Assembly (NCBI GenBank): GCA_022818135.1
Contig: JAFMSR010000017.1
Coordinates: forward strand, 1,498,002-1,562,001
Direction: 5' to 3'
Origin: Saxidomus purpurata
Lineage: Eukaryota; Mollusca; Bivalvia; Venerida; Veneridae
DNA length: 64,000 nt
Position 1 is the first letter of the stretch. Each line of letters opens with the position of its first letter. Below the pieces are notes generated by a model. It worked only from the letters and a program-made list of their open reading frames with translations, was not told the origin of the DNA and ran no database searches. Shown in pieces: positions 36,201 through 44,932 of the stretch. A program made the translations under genes and the position numbers.

Positions 36201-37937
36201 AGTACCCTTATTGATACCGGTAGTTATTTCTTCTTGGTAATACGATTTAATTGAACAAAATTAATGCGAAATGACTGCGAAACTTTACAGTCAAACCTTT
36301 GAACAAAAACCACTGTGTGTAAACCTTAAGATTGAAATGGTGTTTGTTAGACGGTTGTCTCTATTTACATATCATTTTTACTGTAGATGTGTAGTGAACA
36401 ACCAGAATGGTGCGTATTCTTAGTTGTTCTTTAACACAGATTGGACTGTACCTACATTAACTGTTTCGAACTGCAATATATATAACAGTCATCGGTTCTT
36501 CCTGACCTGTTAAGATTGTAATTCAATAACTGTCCTAGGATACGTACGTCTTTGAGGTACACGCTCTAGATGCCCAACAAGTTATATAATATAGGAAACT
36601 CGTTTAACAGAAACCAGTGACTTCTGCCATTCCTGATACATAATCTCATGGAATGTAAGAATTTCATATGCATGTAACGTAATTGTATCTATGGTACCGA
36701 TACACATATATAAAGAGAAGAAAAACAACAACACACTAGAGATAGCAGTAATAATGAAGTAGAGTTACAGTATTAATACCCTTAAGTCTGTATGACTATT
36801 GATACTTTTTTACTATGAAATTGATCATTTTGGGTCCGAAATGTTTGATCATAAATTCGAGAGCCCTCTTAATACCGGATGACTTTACTGATTATTATTG
36901 CTTTTGTTACTGTCACAGTGCTGATTTTCGGCACAGCCGTATTGAGCTCCCGTATGAGCTGAACTTGGTAACATTTACATATACTAATTTATTTATTCTC
37001 GACTTACAACTTAGATTAATCGCTCTCGGGACTCATTCCAGATGGAATCAATCTCGAAGAGAGAGAGGCAATGTGGAATTGTTTGTGTCTTGCCTAAGGA
37101 CACTACCGACATGGCTATGGAAGAGATCGAACCCGTGGCCCTTCGATCGTCAGGCAAACGCGCTACCACTGAGCAACGGCGGCTCCACGGTAACATTTAA
37201 ACTGCCAATGAAATGACAAGTGGAATGTATAACATTTTTTGGAATAAAAATTTATTCTGTAAGGCACTTTTTAATTGGATGATACCACATAAAAAGGGAC
37301 GATAAAATATTATTGTGTTTTCAGTCGTTTGTGAATGGTTTTATAATGATAGTACGTAAATAGTTCATATCTAAATGTATCAACTAATGTTATATTTGTG
37401 AGTGTTCACATGTAGAGTAATTTTACTTTTTCGGCCAGGGAATAACGGCCAATATATCGAGTATTATATTTGGTAAGAAAAACTTTCCTGATGCACATGT
37501 CACGGTACGGACTTAATGTGTAAGCGGCCTTTTAGCTCAGCAGGGAGAGCATTCGCCCTTTAAACTGTGTAAGCGAAGTGTCCTAGGTTCGAGTCCCGGT
37601 CAGGGTGCACTATTTTTCTCGCCCTGTGAAAGTTGACGCCTATTTACTGCATAAAGATAAAATATGGCAGGAATTTTTACTATGAAATCTAGCAACCCAA
37701 CTCTTACATATACACAAAATCGCACGACCATCTTTTTTAAGGACAGTTCTTGTTATAATAATAATAATAATAATAATACATAATAATAATAATAATAATA
37801 GTAATAATAGTAATAATAACTTTAATAAAGCCCACGCTGATGGAGAATAAAGCGATTGAATACTTACCACAGAACACTGTTTGCACTAAGAGTGCAGACA
37901 TATAAGCCACAAGAATAACTTCCGTTATTTGGTGCAT
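27144..37937 (-). CDS. Cadherin-like type I membrane protein, 12 exons, 507 aa
   Basis: Coding exons in order: 37868-37937, 35704-35886, 35075-35292, 34362-34499, 33158-33237, 32599-32836, 31691-31913, 30534-30657, 30209-30240, 29228-29296, 28576-28656 and 27144-27211. All phases agree and the sum is 1524 nt. Predicted protein: signal peptide (MHQITEVILVAYMSALLV...FC); three cadherin repeats, with ATDDETD and YETRDTYTITATASD in EC1, FTIAENAVGTVIG and DTNDHIPE in EC2, and ATDGGSPAYTGTATLSF in EC3; a Thr/Pro stalk; a membrane helix (LLLIIASFVAACILGYIIVL); a Cys-rich segment; and a repeated cytoplasmic tail. Cadherin repeats mediate calcium-dependent adhesion or signalling at the cell surface. 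Three repeats is short for the family, several calcium motifs are degenerate, and no catenin-binding site is recognised, so partner and role are unknown. Confidence 0.88.
27262..27810. repeat. 46-bp tandem array (VNTR), ~12 copies
   Basis: Units AACTTATAACCTGCTTTAAC..ACGGACAGTAATGAAACTGGAAGGA are nearly identical, and variants differ mostly at one AGTAATG/AGCTATG site. It lies in the intron between tail cassettes B and C. Confidence 0.95.
27893..27972. repeat. ~19-bp tandem repeat
   Basis: Three to four copies of TTTACATGTATTTCCGATAC. Confidence 0.85.
28576..28656 (-). CDS. Cadherin-like gene exon 11: tail cassette B
   Basis: 81 nt, phase 1 at both ends. Encodes SALGPEAPNSRRHVGSPNG and an Asn/Lys-rich end. 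EAPNSRRHVGS is identical to cassette A. Confidence 0.8.
29228..29296 (-). CDS. Cadherin-like gene exon 10: tail cassette A
   Basis: 69 nt, phase 1 at both ends. Encodes MPYGQEAPNSRRHVGSLDKG and KK. Homologous to cassettes B and C. Confidence 0.8.
30209..30240 (-). CDS. Cadherin-like gene exon 9: 32-nt microexon
   Basis: Encodes SVPNGFVLKK between TCATTGACAG and GTAAATG. Exon 8 ends in phase 2 and exon 10 needs phase 1; this exon supplies exactly that change. Its size and weak acceptor leave some doubt. Confidence 0.6.
30534..30657 (-). CDS. Cadherin-like gene exon 8: second half of membrane helix, Cys-rich segment
   Basis: Acceptor TTTTTTTGTTTAG, donor GA|GTAAGT. Encodes CILGYIIVLCWRLNTFGRC and then a run with eight cysteines in 30 residues (CLPNHCPNRQECRHCCTCCP). 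This could be palmitoylated or bind metal (inference). Confidence 0.8.
31155..31515. mobile_element. Dispersed repeat with two ~165-bp monomers
   Basis: AAAGGGCCATAACTCTGT and GCTGAGAAATAGC each occur twice in tandem. The segment ends in GACGCACGGACGG and a GC-rich CCCCCCGGGG motif, as in common bivalve repeats. Intronic. Confidence 0.6.
31691..31913 (-). CDS. Cadherin-like gene exon 7: end of EC3, stalk, first half of membrane helix
   Basis: Acceptor TTTTTTTCAG. ATDGGSPAYTGTATLSF is followed by a Thr/Pro stalk (ATTQAPTTTIVPNPAY) and NLTLLLIIASFVA. The donor G|GTATAC cuts the membrane helix, which exon 8 completes. Confidence 0.88.
32163..32460 (-). mobile_element. LINE-type 3' end with (GTCT)n tail
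   Basis: On the minus strand the segment ends AATAAAAGTTATTGTCTGTC, a poly(A)-like signal then a short tandem tail. Inserted in the intron between cadherin exons 6 and 7. The upstream boundary is unclear. Confidence 0.55.
32599..32836 (-). CDS. Cadherin-like gene exon 6: EC2/EC3 junction
   Basis: Contains the canonical linker DTNDHIPE and most of EC3. Donor GAG|GTAAAT. Translation past the donor gives an unrelated peptide, so the exon ends here. Confidence 0.85.
32925..32990 (+). mobile_element. Degenerate tRNA-like SINE fragment
   Basis: A box B-like GGTTCGAGTAC near 32951 and a poor box A. Weak evidence. Confidence 0.25.
33158..33237 (-). CDS. Cadherin-like gene exon 5: EC2
   Basis: Encodes VNYDRDDAVYAENIYVEVTI. 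YDRD stands where most cadherins have LDRE. Donor AC|GTAAGC, phase 2, fits exon 6. Confidence 0.8.
34362..34499 (-). CDS. Cadherin-like gene exon 4: middle of EC2
   Basis: Phase 0 at both ends (46 codons). Encodes VGTVIGSPSFTVDDTDSNEV and INTNNGTITLK, the latter a typical cadherin strand. Donor AAG|GTATGT. Confidence 0.85.
35075..35292 (-). CDS. Cadherin-like gene exon 3: end of EC1, start of EC2
   Basis: Acceptor TTTTCTTTAG, donor GCT|GTACGT. Carries FDYETRDTYTITATASD and FTIAENA. The usual DxNDNxP linker is replaced by IADVGETP. Confidence 0.85.
35522..35572. repeat. Single AATGTCG palindromic module
   Basis: GAATGTCGAGCTAGACCAG followed by an inverted AGCTCGACATTGA. Related to the modules arrayed at 55935-56480. 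Confidence 0.5.
35704..35886 (-). CDS. Cadherin-like gene exon 2: first half of EC1
   Basis: Acceptor ATTTAAG, donor ACAG|GTTACA (weak, but the phase fits). Encodes FQEGSATAGGTVIHTFSATD and a D/E-rich continuation. Confidence 0.8.
35887..37010. other. Intron 1 of the cadherin-like gene, unique part
   Basis: No exon-like or repeat segment recognised before the SINE at 37018. Confidence 0.5.
37018..37192 (-). mobile_element. tRNA-derived SINE
   Basis: On the minus strand, a box A TTGCTCAGTGGTAGCGCG and a box B GGGTTCGATCTC sit in tRNA-like spacing. A GTCCTTAGGCAAGAC tail of the kind found in many animal SINEs follows. Confidence 0.7.
37524..37821 (+). mobile_element. tRNA-derived SINE with (TAA)n tail
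   Basis: Box A TAGCTCAGCAGGGAGAGC and box B GGTTCGAGTCCC are well conserved. The anticodon stem (TTCGC/GCGAA) encloses a loop far longer than 7 nt and the acceptor stem pairs poorly, so it is not a working tRNA gene. An ATA/TAA microsatellite (37755-37821) closes the 3' end. It lies 47 bp from cadherin exon 1. Confidence 0.65.
37755..37821. repeat. (TAA)n microsatellite
   Basis: Interrupted ATA/TAG-containing run, probably the SINE tail. Confidence 0.9.
37868..37937 (-). CDS. Cadherin-like gene exon 1: signal peptide
   Basis: ATG at 37935-37937, 23 codons and one base, then TGTG|GTAAGT. The peptide is a good secretion signal. The next exon completes the codon as Ala, giving ..VFCASEPSF. Confidence 0.8.
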
Positions 37938-39030
37938 CTTGAATCAACAATAATCTCTAACATAACAAATTAGAAGGCACATTTTAACATTTTTTATTCC
38001 AACGCTTAAAGCACTTGTCATTTAATTAGGTAACTGTTTTTAAGATAAATATCTATGAAGTGTTTTTACTTAATCCCCCTATATTTAAAACAAAACGACT
38101 ATTGGGTCGTTACGCCCACAGAAACGTTTTATTGTAACGCATGTAACGGAACATTGCTCTCCTATTCCTTGATTTCACAAATATCTATTTCAGTGCCAAT
38201 CTGTATTGTATGAATATAATTGACGCTTTTGACCGCATTTTGTTTACATTTTTTATTTCGAACATAAATATGACACGATAACACGTGTATTTTTTACCTT
38301 AACAGTATTCTTGTACTTGGACACCTTGACCTCTGTTAGCCATTCCACGGCCCATCAAACACCTTTATTTATATACAAAATACTCAAATAAAACACATTT
38401 CATAGAACAGAACAGAATCTTTCATACACCAGATACAAACCTACTGTCAGCGCACCTGCTTTTGTAAAAATCTTATCGTATCTTGTGTGAAACCATTTTA
38501 AATTTGTAAGCTATTTATTTTTCAACCAGGTTAATTTTCTTCTCATTTTCTTTTAAAGATGTGTGCTCTATTTAGTATCAAATGAACCATTTTTGTATGT
38601 GATTTCATGCACGGATTTAGGGCAGTTCTTCATACGTAGAAGCCTACAGCAAATATATGAAACTTATACGATGTTGAAGTACTATTGTTTTTACCTTGTC
38701 TTCATGACTATACTGTTAATTGCCCTGGAATATTGCCTATATGATCTTTAAATGATGATAATGTTTAAAAACTTTGAAATTCCTGATAATACCCTATAAT
38801 AAAGGTCCTTAAATATTTCTATCGTTGTGATATCTGTGTACAGAAGTCGTTTTATTGTATTTTCCTGTCAAATCAAAAAATATAAACAAGAACATGACTG
38901 AAAATGACAGGTCATCGCCGTTACATTCAAATAAAGGGAGCAAACTCTTACGCGGATTATCTTGCATTTTCTCTCTATACTTACTTCTACACAATAGTGA
39001 CCCTTCTTTAGAACATAAGAAATCGGTAGG
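37938..39030. other. Upstream region of the cadherin-like gene; no gene seen
   Basis: Should contain its promoter. No TATA box is obvious and no repeat was recognised. Confidence 0.5.
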
Positions 39031-39034
39031 AAGC

Positions 39035-39470
39035 TAGCAGTAGCAGTCGGTAGCATTGAGCAGTTGCATAATTAGAAACATGAAGTTGGTAGTAACAGTA
39101 GCTCTGCGATAGCAGTAGTTTAGCAATAGCAATAGCTCAACAGTAGCAGTAACTTAGCAGTAGCAGTAGCAGTAGCAGTAGCAGTAGCTCAATTGTATCT
39201 GTAGCATAGCAGTGGAAGTGGCTCAGCAGTAGAAGTAGCAGTAGCTCAGCAGTAGCTTTGCAGTAGCAGTAGCTTAGCAGTAGCTCAGCAGTAGCAGTAA
39301 CATTAGCTAGCTTAGCAGTAAGCAGTAGCAGTAACATTAGCTTTGCAGTAGCAGTAGCTCAGCAGTAGCAGTAACATTAGCTTAGTAGTAGCAGTAACTC
39401 AGCAGTAGCAGTAACATTAGCTTAGCAGTAGCAGTAACTCAGCAGTAGCAGTAACATTGGCTTTAGCACG
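39035..39470. repeat. (AGCAGT)n / CAGTAG-rich array
   Basis: Short AGCAGTAGC units mixed with AGTAACATTAGCTT spacers, giving longer units of about 45-50 bp. Confidence 0.9.
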
Positions 39471-39499
39471 TTGTGTTATGCTAAGTGCTGCTTCCTCAG

Positions 39500-39740
39500 C
39501 ACTACTCATGTACATTAGCTTCTTCTAGCTAGCTAGTAACTACAAAAGTACGTTAGCATTACGCTCAGCTACTACTACAAAATGTACTGTTGAGCTTCTT
39601 CTACTGCTCAGCTACTACTACAAAATGTACTGTTGAGCTTCTTCTACTGCTCAGCTACTACTACAAAATGTACTGTTGAGCTTCTTCTACTGCTCAGCTA
39701 CTGCTACTGCCAACTTCGTCTTTCCTACTGCTGCTACTGT
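39500..39740. repeat. CTACTG-rich array with three ~43-bp units
   Basis: CAGCTACTACTACAAAATGT..GTTGAGCTTCTTCTACTG is repeated three times. The CTACTGCT motif is the complement of the array at 39035-39470, so the pair can fold back. Confidence 0.85.
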
Positions 39741-39756
39741 TGCTTCCTACTTCCCA

Positions 39757-40810
39757 TAGGACCTATTATTTCTAAAACCAGCAACATATTACCCTAATTA
39801 ACAACTCCTCTATTAAAAGATTTGCATCTGCTCGCTACAGACGGTTGACACTAATCAGAAGATAGGTCACTACACGTAAATCTTTGTCTTTTACATCGTC
39901 AACTTTTAAAAACATTGTGTTCTTTACATTACATCTTACTTAAGGAAATCGTGTCGCAAATGAATTCTTTTTTTCTGACTATTTTTGTAGGGAGTTTAAC
40001 CATTTACAAAATTCACATGAAACCGTCTCCTGAGGTGTAGTAGGGGCGTAGGGTCGATGGTTGGTCCATTCTGATATAACCCGGTATCTTGTGAAGAATA
40101 GTAATGCCTAACTGCCCGGTGCCTGGTATCAAAACACAGGATTCAGAAGTTTAATTGTTCAAAAAGGTGTTGGTCACACAAAGGAGATGGAATTAGTTTA
40201 ACTACAGATCTCAAAGACATATGGCGTGACAATAATAAAATTAGGTAGCTAATAATGGCCACTGTCCTATGTTAGTCGGCTTATCCCAAAACATTAGGCA
40301 TGAGTGAAGTAGCTTTGTAAACAAGGGTCATAAATTACTCGGGAAGGATCACACCTCTTGCGTTATAACTCCAAGCACGCACACCTATCTATTGGCTACT
40401 GGTATTTTACACAATGTTTTGGCTAAATAACTATAATGTTTTGACTGACTGGGTATTGTAGTCAATAATAACAAAACTCCCTAAATTTTCAAATTTCGTT
40501 AGGAGTCAAACTGTGGTCTTGGCGAGTTCATCAAGGAAGAAATCCCTAGGTAGGCCGGGACTATAAACAATCCAAGTGATGGCATTCCGGCGGCGACAAT
40601 TAACAAAAATACGGAATAGTGTACACTGTGGTACATTATATAATGGATTACTTGAAGGTTTGATAAAAAAATGGATGATGGATGAGACAGTTTACTAAAT
40701 TAAGTGAACTATTTCTTTTTGTAACCATGTACATAGTCGTTTATTATTTTATGTAAATCCTTTCAAACCACAAACAATTGTATTTTTTCTTAGTTTTTAT
40801 TTATTTTCCT
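39757..40810 (+). repeat. ~1-kb dispersed or segmental repeat, copy 1
   Basis: Runs of homology with 63190-64000 occur in the same order: AGGACCTATTAT, TAAATCTTTGTCTTTTACAT, ACATTACATCTTACTTAAGG, and TGTAAATCCTTTCAAACCAC near 40750. The copies are clearly diverged. No coding frame is shared. Confidence 0.75.
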
Positions 40811-43371
40811 TCTTCCCTCTTTATTCCCTACGAAGATCTTTATCACAATCCATCTTTAACCAAACTGTATTCAATTCGTGGTTACGTTTGCCTATGAGAC
40901 GGAAAGATACCAATCTTGTGGAATTTGTCAAATTTCAGTAAAAGTCATGAGAAAAAGGCAGATATATACACAGTAGTATATACTTACCGATAAAATTTAG
41001 CACATGTTCAACGCATGTTTTGTTTCGCTTTCATTTGCATATAGACAGGCCAATGTTTTTTTTACAATCCGCTACGGCGTAGTTTGCCACTTAATTGTAA
41101 ATGTTCGCCACCTCCTGTGTTAAGGCCCAATGTCCAAGATTTGGAACCTCTCGTTGGGTTCGAAGCAAAACCTGTGAATTCTGATTTACAAAACAAATAT
41201 TACCTCGTATTTCAGACTTGAGAGAACAGAAATTAACGATTTATTATAACAAAAAAATTAACGTTAACTTTATGCTCTTGCGTTGCTTTTTTTGACGTTT
41301 TTCTTTAAAAGATATTTCTTATTAATAGTATCAGATATCGATTATGAAAATTAAAAAGTATTTTATTAATTAACTTTAATTTCTCTCAAACACTTCCTGC
41401 TTCTCTTGACATTAAACAAATTGATTCAGTAAAACAAACCATATTTTCCTGGTCTGATTAGGTGGTTTAAACTTAGCTGTATCGTAGTCGTTAAAATAAG
41501 AAGCCTTATGAAAGGAATACGGCAAGTCACTCTTTGTATGAAAAGATGAAAATAGCAATCGAAAATTTTGTGTTGCTGTATTTTAGATAAGATCAGAAGG
41601 CAATTAGCTATTGTACTGTTGTGAGACTGCAAAATAGTTTCTATTTATAGCAATCTCACTGTACAAAGGCGCTCTATGATAGCTGTAGTAGATAACATTT
41701 TTGACAAAACGTAAACAGTATAAGGAAGAAAAATAAAACATTTATCTTGTAAGATGTTTTTGTTACAGTACAGCTCTAGATCTTTATCGCGACATGAAAC
41801 TGCGAAAAACATTTTTGTCTAACATGTACATAATTAAGAAAATTTGGGGTACTGCGTTTGTAAATAATTTGTAACATAAATTTAAATGCTGAAAATCCTG
41901 CCGTGTTCAAAAATACAATGATCGTTTATTTTTTAGTTCCTATAAAGGGTCGGAGAAGGAAAACTGGTATTTTATATGATTATATATACAAAAGTGCAGT
42001 ACCGATATTGATGTTGATGTTCTGTGAATTATGAAGTGAATATAGTTTTCTTAAAGATTGAAATATGACAAAAAACCGTCCGAAATGAAGATAGCACTTC
42101 AGAGCAGCCTGTGCCTACACCTTTAATACAGTATAAAAAGATCTTAATAGTTCATCAAAACAACAAGTTTCATCCCGACTGAGAACAAAATGTGACCTCG
42201 TAAGTGTTCACTACGTGTTCTATGAAATGACCTATTGACCAAGTTTCTGACAAGATGTAAGTGTCTATTTTGATAAAGCTGATCGCCCTCAGTTTCTGGT
42301 GAAAAATTGTAATTTCTCCAAAATGATATACTATTATTAAAGCTGCTCGATCTCCGGTGCCGTTGAAAAAATAAAATTTTCAAAAATGACATACTTATAC
42401 ATGAATATAAAACAAAAGGCAAGAATCAACAATAGAAGTAAAGGTCTAGGTAGGAATTTGTAAAAATCGATTGAAAATGGACGCTATAACTATATGTTTA
42501 TATTGGAATTTCAAAAGCGTTTGTAACACTTCATTATTTGGTAGCGTATAATTTCAAATCTGCAGATATACGTGACAGGAGTTTTAACTGGAACCTGTTT
42601 ATATGACTTTATATTCTAAAATATGTTAATCTGATACAGTTTGAAGAGCTATATGTTTTACCAAATCTAAGCGAGCAGCTTTAAAACATAAAATTGAAAG
42701 CAATAACACAAGTGCAAATCAACATTTGAAGAACATGGTTATCTCGGGTCTCTTTGTCGGATTCTTCGGAATATAATTATAACCATGTTCGCCATTCGCC
42801 ATATGAAAACGGGTATCAGAGGTGTGGGATTCTAGGATTATAAGGATAAAACTAGCATGGTTTAAGAGCATAATTAATTGCCTTATTGATAGACACTGGG
42901 CGATGTTCCATACTCATTGATTTTATGGAGAAATTCAAGCATAACATGAACAAGGGAATTCGCCAAGAATGTTTCATAACTTGTATATTATGCTTGTTAG
43001 TCTGTCCGGGGTGTTTTTTAATAAAAAAACAACAACAAGAAAACTATGATACATAAGTATCACAGCGGACCTTAGAACAGTGTCTTAACTTGATAAGTTA
43101 TTGCAAAGTCCGAATTCATTTTTATTTTATTTTCTCTTTATGAGAGACAGCTTCCTACTTTTTTGTAACATGAGCAAAATGTTTCACATATTACAACTTT
43201 TACCTTAAAGACTTCATATTTTTAAAAAGCAATGACTATAATTGATAATACCAACACTCAAATTTCTTGTTAAAAAGAAAATGTAATAGATGAAACAAAT
43301 CAAATATTGATGCCTTTCATCCAGACGAATCAAATTCAATTAACATCAGGTGTAATGGTGTCCCAAACGTC
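40811..43371. other. No gene seen
   Basis: AT-rich with closed frames. A pair of similar short segments (ATCTCCGGTGCCGTTG and CGCCCTCAGTTTCTGGTG contexts near 42290-42370) may be a two-copy tandem. Nothing else was seen. Confidence 0.5.
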
Positions 43372-43407
43372 ATCCGACCTGACAAAATACTAATGACACG
43401 TGGTTTG

Positions 43408-43498
43408 CTTAAAGGGACACTCCCTACATCTAGCTGATTTTATTCTCCTAACATGAATAATATGTTCAATGAACGTAAAATGGTGAATATATAAAAAT
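43408..43498 (+). mobile_element. Partial TTAA-type MITE, left end only
   Basis: Starts TTAAAGGGACACTCCCTACA and breaks off after about 90 bp. It is followed by a repeat of its own flank (GTCATCCGACCTGAC) and then the full copy, so this is a local tandem duplication. Confidence 0.75.
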
Positions 43499-43536
43499 AT
43501 AAAACGTCATCCGACCTGACTCAAAAGGTCGTTGGC

Positions 43537-43866
43537 TTAAAGGGACACTCCCTACATCCAGCAGATTTTATTTTCCTAACATAAATAATATATTCAAAGA
43601 ACGTAAACTGATAAATATATAATATTGTAAAGAATGACATATATCGCAAAATGCCCCATCTTAGCACAAATAATCATTAACAACATTACATAGATTATTT
43701 AATATTTTACGGTCGTGGACGTATTTTAAAAAAGCTTTTTTTGTACCTATGATGACTGGAATGTATGGCATTGAACTTTTAGAAGTAATAATACTTGCAA
43801 ATATTCTATCATTTATGCCTTTGAAGTTATTAAATTTTACACCAGTCTTTGGAAGTGTCTCTTTAA
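43537..43866 (+). mobile_element. TTAA-type MITE, 330 bp, compact copy
   Basis: Left end TTAAAGGGACACTCCC, right end GGAAGTGTCTCTTTAA. TTAA borders on both sides suggest a piggyBac-like target. It matches both flanks of the interrupted copy at 14562-18028 and a partial copy at 58440-58570. Confidence 0.8.
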
Positions 43867-44132
43867 TTCAAACATTACTTTCCTAAACCAAAGTAACAAT
43901 ACTATGAAATGAAAGCTGTCCTTATACATGTATTTATTTGTTTTAGTTAAAGGTAACTCAGCTTTGCTATGCAAGCACATCTTCAAAGATACAAGAAAAT
44001 GAAAGAAGTATGTTAAACAACAGACAACCGTGTACCAAACCAAGAGACAGTCTCCATGGTGACATGAACGAACATTTCAAAGACGCATGACTTCGACACG
44101 GTCATTGCCTCTAGAGAAACACTCTGGACCCG

Positions 44133-44317
44133 GTTGTTCGAAACTTTAACCGACTGTTAAGCCAACCATCTATTAAACCTACTACTTAGTTGGCAACGCA
44201 ATCATCATTCTCTTGGATGCACACATTTGTTTTAATAAGTTTTTGCAAATTGTAGAAATATAACCCTTAAAGCTAAGCGACTGTTACCTTAATCGATGAT
44301 TAAAGTATCGAACAATG
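44133..44317. mobile_element. MITE with GTTGTTCGA ends
   Basis: GTTGTTCGAAACTTTAA at the left mirrors TTAAAGTATCGAACAA at the right, about 185 bp apart. A relative lies at 45690-45905. Confidence 0.6.
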
Positions 44318-44384
44318 TAAGACTAAGAATATATATTAGTGATTTTAAAGTGCAGTGTAGTCTTTCAGTTATTATAGTAATCAT

Positions 44385-44470
44385 GAATGGCCTTTAAATA
44401 GTGCAGTAAACAAAAGAAATGATAGTTGACTTAAAGGTACTGCATCTAAACTGAATATTTTAATTTTTTC
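44385..44470. repeat. Upstream element shared with 53205-53310
   Basis: GACTTAAAGGTACTGCATC..TAAACTGAATAT and flanking AGTGCAGT motifs match the sequence near 53266-53303. It lies about 470-550 bp upstream of the lectin start codon. Confidence 0.5.
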
Positions 44471-44932
44471 GTTTGCTAAAATGGCATAGCTGTGTTATAC
44501 ACTGCCATTGTATTTCCATAATTACAATATAGGGCATATTGACCACCTGACTTCGTGTCTTCATTCCATGTAGAAATTCTGAGCATGAACCAAAGCAGAC
44601 ATTTTCTAAAAGAAAATACGCTTGTCTTGAGGTCCAAAGCTTATACCTATTTGATTGAAATGTCTCTTCTGATACTTTAATGCCTAGTGTGATCTGTATG
44701 TCGGTTTACTTAGGCGGAAAAAAGAAAATGTTTCCAGTCACATCCTGGCTTACGAGAAATTTCACGTTTTGCTGCAGCATCCTGAATTCAATTGCAATGC
44801 ATTTCAAAGTGATGGTTCAAAACACGCGGACTAAAATGTATGTTGAAGGACCTTTAATTTTCCTCTCAAATCGACGACTCCAAGTCTATATTTAACTACA
44901 TGTAGTATCACATTCGGGCTTAAACTGAAAAG

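Noticed and set aside
36815..37216. 133-codon plus-strand open frame
   Set aside because: It overlaps a minus-strand tRNA-derived SINE and has no domain or splice support.
37524..37610. Functional tRNA gene
   Set aside because: Promoter boxes are good, but the acceptor stem does not pair and the anticodon loop is far too long; it is followed by a SINE-like body and tail.
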